Origin: Treponema sp.
GTDB taxonomy: Bacteria; Spirochaetota; Spirochaetia; Treponematales; Breznakiellaceae
Reading direction: 5' to 3'
NCBI GenBank assembly: GCA_009777995.1
Contig: WRKT01000024.1
Span: 1 to 36,589, forward strand
Length of the DNA stretch: 36,589 nucleotides
The notes under the pieces were generated by a model, which had not been told where the DNA came from, searched no databases, and worked only from the letters and a program-made list of their open reading frames with translations. The translations under genes were made by a program, and so were the position numbers. Of the stretch, positions 33,350 to 36,589 are shown one piece after another (the stretch's first letter is position 1; each line of letters starts with the position of its first letter).

Positions 33350-34795
33350 CTAACCGTCTCCAAGATATGTTTTTATTTGTTCCAGCTTTAAGGTTCTAAG
33401 CCTTTCAGTCATGGATACTTTATATATATGCGGATTTAGAATTCTTTTATAGCTATGATCAAGTGATTCAAGATCATCTCTCAATCTTTTTCGAATATCA
33501 GGAAGAGAACAGGATTCTCTTATCATATTGCCATCCTTTAACCACTGTACCAATAAGGGCTGTGCACTTCCGTCCAATGTATGACTGAATCTGCGATAAT
33601 CAGCCTGGGGATGCCAGAAGGAATAAGTTTTACCTTTTTCGATGCTCTCACCTCCCCCTGAATCATCAAGTGTTAGAATATCTGCAACACAGTATCCGCT
33701 CTCGTCCTTTACCCGCCAAACCTGCTTAACTCCCGGGTTTGTCGTTTTCTCGGGGTTATCGGAAAACTTAATGCGCGGAACAAGCGCCCCGCTTTCATTC
33801 TCGCTTGCAGAGAGCTTATAAACCCCGGGGAAGGCTGCCTCGATCCCGCCTGTTACCATCTTTGTCCCAACTCCCCAAATATCCACCGGCGCTTTCGCAT
33901 CGGTTAGGGTTTGGATGATAAACTCATCAAGATCGTTGGAGACTGATATTGTAACATTCTTTAAGCCCGCCTCATCAAGTTTTTTTCTTACCTCAACCGA
34001 AAGATAGTGAATATCACCTGAATCAAGTCGCACTCCAAAACTCTTTCCCTTCTCGGCAAGGGTTTTCCCGATTTTAATTGCGTTTACAATTCCGCTTTTT
34101 AAAGTATCGTAGGTATCGATTAAAAAAACTGTCCTATCGGGGTAGAGTTCTGCATAGGCCTTGAAAGCCTCTTCTTCACTGGGCCAGGACATGATCCAGG
34201 AATGGGCCATGGTTCCAAGAACAGGTACACCGAAAGCCTTTCCTGCGAGGGTATTTGATGTGCCCGATGCGCCTCCGATATATGCCGCCCTTGTTGCAGA
34301 GAGGGCCCCGTCCTGACCCTGTGCCCTTCGAAGGCCGAACTCGATAATCGAACCCATGCCGGAAGCAAGCCAGATCCTTGCAGTCTTTGTTGCAATAAGA
34401 CTCTGGAAATTTATTGAGTTAAGGAGCATTCCTTCGATAAGCTGACATTCGATTAGTCCGCCCTCAACCCTTACCAATGGTTCAACAGGGAAAACTACAG
34501 TGCCTTCCTGCATTGCCCAGATGGAGCCCTTAAACCTAAAGTCTCTTAGGTAGTTTAAAAAAGCATCATCAAAAAGTTTTAGGCTCTTTAGATATGAAAT
34601 ATCATCTTCTGTGAATATAAAGGACTTTAGTTTCTCTAAAAAGCTTTCAAGCCCTGCAAAAACAGAGAAGCCCCCCTTAAAAGGGTGATGCCTGAAAAAC
34701 ATTTCAAAGACAGCCCTGCTGTCCATACCCCTCTTCCAATAACCTTGAGCCATGGTAAGGGAGTAGAAGTCGGTAAAAAGGGCATCACTGTTCAT
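33350..34795 (-). CDS. pncB: Nicotinate phosphoribosyltransferase
   Basis: It turns nicotinate and PRPP into nicotinate mononucleotide for NAD synthesis. The 481-aa protein has TDFYSLTMAQGYW near the start, FGLRRAQGQDGAL (about residues 153-165), GTMAHSW with His198 as the expected phospho-acceptor, DTYDTLKSG, and GVRLDSGD. AGGA lies about 7 bp before ATG 34795. The upstream pncA makes its substrate, so the two steps are joined in one unit. Length is normal. Confidence 0.95.
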   Translation of the reverse strand: MNSDALFTDFYSLTMAQGYWKRGMDSRAVFEMFFRHHPFKGGFSVFAGLESFLEKLKSFIFTEDDISYLKSLKLFDDAFLNYLRDFRFKGSIWAMQEGTVVFPVEPLVRVEGGLIECQLIEGMLLNSINFQSLIATKTARIWLASGMGSIIEFGLRRAQGQDGALSATRAAYIGGASGTSNTLAGKAFGVPVLGTMAHSWIMSWPSEEEAFKAYAELYPDRTVFLIDTYDTLKSGIVNAIKIGKTLAEKGKSFGVRLDSGDIHYLSVEVRKKLDEAGLKNVTISVSNDLDEFIIQTLTDAKAPVDIWGVGTKMVTGGIEAAFPGVYKLSASENESGALVPRIKFSDNPEKTTNPGVKQVWRVKDESGYCVADILTLDDSGGGESIEKGKTYSFWHPQADYRRFSHTLDGSAQPLLVQWLKDGNMIRESCSLPDIRKRLRDDLESLDHSYKRILNPHIYKVSMTERLRTLKLEQIKTYLGDG

Positions 34796-34806
34796 TTGAG
34801 GTCCTA

Positions 34807-35391
34807 TTATCTTATATCGGCAGAATCTATAAGCAAGACCCCTGCTTCTTCGAGCTGCTTAAGAGCCTTTTCGATTGATCCTTCAGGGATACCGACCCCT
34901 CTTACTGCATCTTTTAAAACGATGGTCTTAAGCCCAAGTGTAGCAGCATCCAGAGCGGTATAAAGCACGCAATAATCAGTCGCAAGCCCCCCAATTAACA
35001 CTTGATCAATGGATAAACTCTTTAAAAAACCGGCTAATCCGGTCGATGTCTTCCTGTCATTCTCAAAAAAGGCCGAATATGAGTCAAGTTCAGGGCGAAA
35101 ACCCTTGCGGATAATTAGATTTACAGGCTTTAAGTCCAGTTTTTCATGAAATTCTGCGCCCCTGCTGCCCATAACACAGTGTTCGGGCCATGTTTCGAAA
35201 GAAATATGACCCCGGGGATGCCAATCCTGGGTAGCAATTACTCGCCCCCCGTTTTCTGCAAATTTAAATGATAGTCGATTCAAAGGCAGGATAACATCAT
35301 CCCCGCTTTCGACACCCAACGCTCCGCCGGGGCAAAAATCATTCTGAACATCAACTATAATTAAGGCTGAACGGGCATAATCTATTGTCAT
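34807..35391 (-). CDS. pncA: Nicotinamidase
   Basis: It hydrolyses nicotinamide to nicotinate and ammonia. The 194-aa isochorismatase-fold protein has the catalytic triad D14 (VDVQNDF), K96 (IIRKGF) and C141 (GGLATDYCV), and the metal-binding D56, H58 and H71 (TQDWHPRGH...WPEHC). First gene of the minus-strand pncA-pncB-kinase unit. No Shine-Dalgarno is seen before ATG 35391, and a perfect TATAAT on its strand lies only 16 bp upstream, so the leader is very short. Confidence 0.95.
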   Translation of the reverse strand: MTIDYARSALIIVDVQNDFCPGGALGVESGDDVILPLNRLSFKFAENGGRVIATQDWHPRGHISFETWPEHCVMGSRGAEFHEKLDLKPVNLIIRKGFRPELDSYSAFFENDRKTSTGLAGFLKSLSIDQVLIGGLATDYCVLYTALDAATLGLKTIVLKDAVRGVGIPEGSIEKALKQLEEAGVLLIDSADIR

Positions 35392-35414
35392 AGGCGCTTG
35401 TTTTCTATTATAAT
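35385..35414 (+). promoter_or_regulatory. Promoter of the CAU tRNA
   Basis: TTGTCA (35385-35390) and TATAAT (35409-35414) are 18 bp apart; transcription would start near 35421, about 16 nt before the tRNA. The -35 overlaps the pncA start codon on the other strand. Consensus match is 5/6 and 6/6. Confidence 0.7.
35407..35412 (-). promoter_or_regulatory. TATAAT -10 for pncA, overlapping the tRNA -10
   Basis: The octamer ATTATAAT (35407-35414) reads TATAAT on both strands. On the minus strand it ends 15 bp before the pncA ATG. No good minus-strand -35 is seen. Confidence 0.5.
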
Positions 35415-35436
35415 CTAGAGTACTAGTATTTATCTA

Positions 35437-35510
<74 letters not shown>

Positions 35511-35578
35511 TAGATATTTTAAATATATATTAATGTGAAAATGCCTCAAATTGCGATAGTAGTTATAAAGGAAAGGAA

Positions 35579-35782
35579 ATGAATTTATCTTATACTTATT
35601 GGGAATCTGAAGAGGTCGGTTATGTTGGGTATCTAAACCAATACCCTGATTACTGGACACAAGGAGGAACTATCGAGGAACTGGAAAAAATGCTGGTTTC
35701 ACTATACAGAGATATAATTACATTTGATGATATTCAGCTTCCTGTTCCTGAACATACGGGTTTAATAACCGTACCCGTATGA
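35579..35782 (+). CDS. HicB-like antitoxin
   Basis: The 67-aa protein reads YTYWESEEVGYVGYLNQYPDYWTQGGTIEELEKMLVSLYRDI, the partial RNase-H-like fold of HicB antitoxins (YW...GYL...YPDYWTQG...LE). HicB neutralises the mRNA interferase HicA, and often represses its own operon. AGGAAAGG just before ATG 35579 is a good ribosome site. No DNA-binding extension is seen. The adjacent HicA is broken, so this is a solo antitoxin or a relic. Confidence 0.85.
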   Translation: MNLSYTYWESEEVGYVGYLNQYPDYWTQGGTIEELEKMLVSLYRDIITFDDIQLPVPEHTGLITVPV

Positions 35783-35872
35783 GGTGTTTTTGAATCAATC
35801 CCACGTCATAGAGAAATAGACAAGAATTTAGCCCGGAAAATAATCAGGCGGCTATCTATGGATTCTAAATAA
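35779..35872 (+). pseudogene. HicA toxin remnant, N-terminal part deleted
   Basis: After the HicB stop, the frame from 35783 reads GVFESIPRHREIDKNLARKIIRRLSMDSK and stops at 35870-35872. This matches the C-terminal end of HicA (xIPRHREI...LARxIIRR). The ATG overlapping the HicB stop (35779-35781, ATGAGG) is in another frame and soon stops. The first 30-35 codons of HicA, including the catalytic His region, are missing, so the joint looks like an internal deletion of about 100 bp. It cannot encode a working toxin. Confidence 0.7.
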
Positions 35873-35881
35873 GGCCCATAG
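35871..35881 (+). repeat. Direct repeat copy 2 of the tRNA 3' end
   Basis: An exact 11-bp copy of 35503-35513. It begins at the second base of the HicA remnant stop codon and lies 2 bp before the end of the minus-strand XRE gene. The 357 bp between the copies hold the hicB gene and the hicA fragment. Confidence 0.55.
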
Positions 35882-35883
35882 TG

Positions 35884-36195
35884 TTAATTCGCAGTTGCCT
35901 GGAACCGCGTTAGAAACCCGGGATCATCACGAACAACTTCAAGCAGTCGACGGGATGCACCATCCGGCTTATTACGGCCGTTTTCCCAAGCTTCCACTGT
36001 TTTAGGAGAAACTCCCATTGAGCCGGCAAACATTACCTGGCTAAGGCCGGTTTTTTTTCGAATCTGCTTAATATCATCGTTACTAAATGTATGAATCGGC
36101 TTTATACTCAATTTTACCCTTCGGGCCTTCATTTTTCCTTGTTGAAAGTCTACGGCTTCAGATAAACCTTGAATAATGCTTTCAAAAACACTCAT
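35884..36195 (-). CDS. XRE-family antitoxin-like regulator (HigA/NadS type)
   Basis: This 103-aa protein has an XRE helix-turn-helix at residues 51-71 (LSQVMFAGSMGVSPKTVEAW), preceded by a basic stretch and followed by NGRNKPDGASRRLLEV, the pattern of antitoxins paired with RelE/HigB-like toxins. Such toxins normally lie just upstream. Upstream here is a promoter, so the toxin is missing and the gene is an orphan. The Shine-Dalgarno is weak. An inverted repeat in its promoter suggests self-repression. Its stop is 2 bp from the second tRNA-end repeat. Confidence 0.85.
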   Translation of the reverse strand: MSVFESIIQGLSEAVDFQQGKMKARRVKLSIKPIHTFSNDDIKQIRKKTGLSQVMFAGSMGVSPKTVEAWENGRNKPDGASRRLLEVVRDDPGFLTRFQATAN

Positions 36196-36250
36196 TTTGT
36201 TAATCTAGCCTACCAACGACAAATTCTCGTGTCATATTTCTTCTTTGATA

Positions 36251-36279
36251 AGTTTACCCTATTAAATAGGGGTTGTCAA
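36251..36279 (-). promoter_or_regulatory. Promoter of the XRE gene with operator inside the spacer
   Basis: On the minus strand TTGACA (36279-36274) and TAAACT (36256-36251) are 17 bp apart. The spacer contains a perfect 7-1-7 inverted repeat (36257-36271, CCCTATT and AATAGGG around one base). A protein bound there would block RNA polymerase directly. The transcript would start near 36244, giving a leader of about 50 nt. Confidence 0.65.
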
Positions 36280-36297
36280 GATAAAATAATGGATTGC

Positions 36298-36303
36298 TAT
36301 AAA
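36298..36303 (+). promoter_or_regulatory. Possible -10 for a plus-strand transcript
   Basis: TATAAA (36298-36303) lies 19 bp after TTGTCA (36273-36278). The spacing is long and the match partial, but transcription would start around 36310 and run through the hairpins at 36322-36382. Confidence 0.3.
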
Positions 36304-36312
36304 GGCTAGAGT

Positions 36313-36340
36313 AAAAAAAATGCCGAACACACTGTTCGGC
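36313..36340 (-). terminator. Intrinsic terminator, minus strand
   Basis: Read on the minus strand: stem GCCGAACA pairs with TGTTCGGC (8 bp, 3-nt loop, 36340-36322), then A and eight T. This is a textbook Rho-independent terminator. It would end transcripts coming from the right edge and shield the XRE gene. Confidence 0.8.
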
Positions 36341-36394
36341 GGGGCAAGCATCAATAGTGCTTGCGGGTATACCTTATTATACGGCAATTTTTTT
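36322..36394 (+). ncRNA. Hairpin cluster, possible small RNA
   Basis: Three dyads follow each other: GCCGAACA/TGTTCGGC (36322-36340), GCAAGCA/TGCTTGC with a 7-nt loop (36344-36364), and the weaker GTATA/TATAC (36367-36382), then seven T at 36388-36394. A plus-strand transcript from about 36310 would be an 85-nt structured RNA ending in a U-run. Alternatively all of it is the 3' end of a minus-strand gene, since the terminator on that strand is stronger. Low confidence in a separate RNA. Confidence 0.35.
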
Positions 36395-36419
36395 CTGAAA
36401 GTCAAGCGTTTATTTAAGT

Positions 36420-36587
36420 CTATAAGTCAAAAAAAGTGGTACATAGAAATAGTTCTCTATACTCCTCAGTAGGCCGAAATACCTCAAAATTTGCCAAAAT
36501 CTCTTGAAACTCCACTGGTTCCATGGTAAAACTGGCTTGTATACATCTCGGTGATACAGGGTTTAAAACTTTCAGCGAACTCATAAT
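36420..36587 (-). CDS. Partial unidentified coding frame at the right edge
   Basis: On the minus strand a frame open to the window edge gives MSSLKVLNPVSPRCIQASFT onward (ATG at 36584, or an internal codon) and stops at 36420-36422; it contains an acidic helix-like part (EFQEILANFEVFRPTEEYRELF). I do not recognise it. The terminator at 36313-36340 follows about 80 bp on, which supports a real gene. The window ends too soon to judge the start. Confidence 0.4.
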   Translation of the reverse strand: MMSSLKVLNPVSPRCIQASFTMEPVEFQEILANFEVFRPTEEYRELFLCTTFFDL

Positions 36588-36589
36588 CC

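Noticed and set aside
35511..36589. Integrase or transposase for the suspected tRNA-linked element
   Set aside because: None is coded in the window; the two Xer genes sit 16 kb away in the core cluster and are housekeeping in type.
36526..36589. Plus-strand frame starting MVKLACIHLGDTGF at the right edge
   Set aside because: No ribosome site and too short to judge; the minus-strand frame ends before a terminator and is the better choice.

Overview
This window reads as a chromosomal core segment of a spirochaete close to Treponema (Spirochaetota). That placement rests on gene order: a shortened division/cell-wall cluster (mraZ-rsmH-ftsL-murF-mraY-ftsW-ftsQ-ftsA-ftsZ), then xer-dprA-topA-xer-hslVU, then the flagellar operon flgB-flgC-fliE-fliF-fliG-fliH-fliI-fliJ. 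From memory, not from a search, this matches treponemal order. The presence of argG and argH argues against the host-dependent T. pallidum and for a free-living, gut or oral relative. The genes are tightly packed, with many ATGA-type overlaps.

Layout. (1) 1-3507: the 3' part of pyrG, then argG-argH, with three 13-bp-spaced repeats in the pyrG/argG junction. (2) 3559-5443: a helical protein of unknown function, convergent with a minus-strand pair: an 85-aa protein overlapping a 237-aa protein that looks like a PD-(D/E)XK-type nuclease fused to a winged helix. (3) 5443-5616: a divergent control region with a perfect inverted repeat, a good sigma-70-type promoter and five 10-bp-phased TGG-like boxes that fit a MraZ operator. 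(4) 5616-14257: the dcw cluster, lacking ftsI, murE, murD, murG and murC. (5) 14267-21273: two Xer recombinases flanking dprA and topA, then the HslVU protease, whose HslU carries an enlarged I-domain. (6) 21277-28267: a sigma-28-like promoter followed by the flagellar basal-body and export operon. (7) 28274-31679: an MFS transporter, a flavin-reductase-like protein, and psd-pssA for phosphatidylethanolamine synthesis; psd may be translated from a leaderless mRNA. (8) 31676-35391, minus strand: pncA-pncB for nicotinamide salvage plus a uridine-kinase-like protein with a ThrRS-like N-terminus whose editing metal ligands are all replaced.

(9) 35385-36589: a small accessory patch at a CAU-anticodon tRNA. 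An 11-bp copy of the tRNA 3' end recurs 368 bp downstream. Between the two copies lie a HicB-like antitoxin and a HicA toxin fragment that has lost its N-terminal part. Beyond them are an orphan XRE/HigA-like antitoxin with an inverted repeat exactly inside its promoter spacer, a group of hairpins including a clear minus-strand terminator and a possible small RNA, and the edge of an unidentified gene. This patch and the nuclease-like pair are the most unusual parts; the rest is ordinary housekeeping DNA. There is no IS element, CRISPR array or rRNA, and no gene-free stretch longer than about 230 bp.
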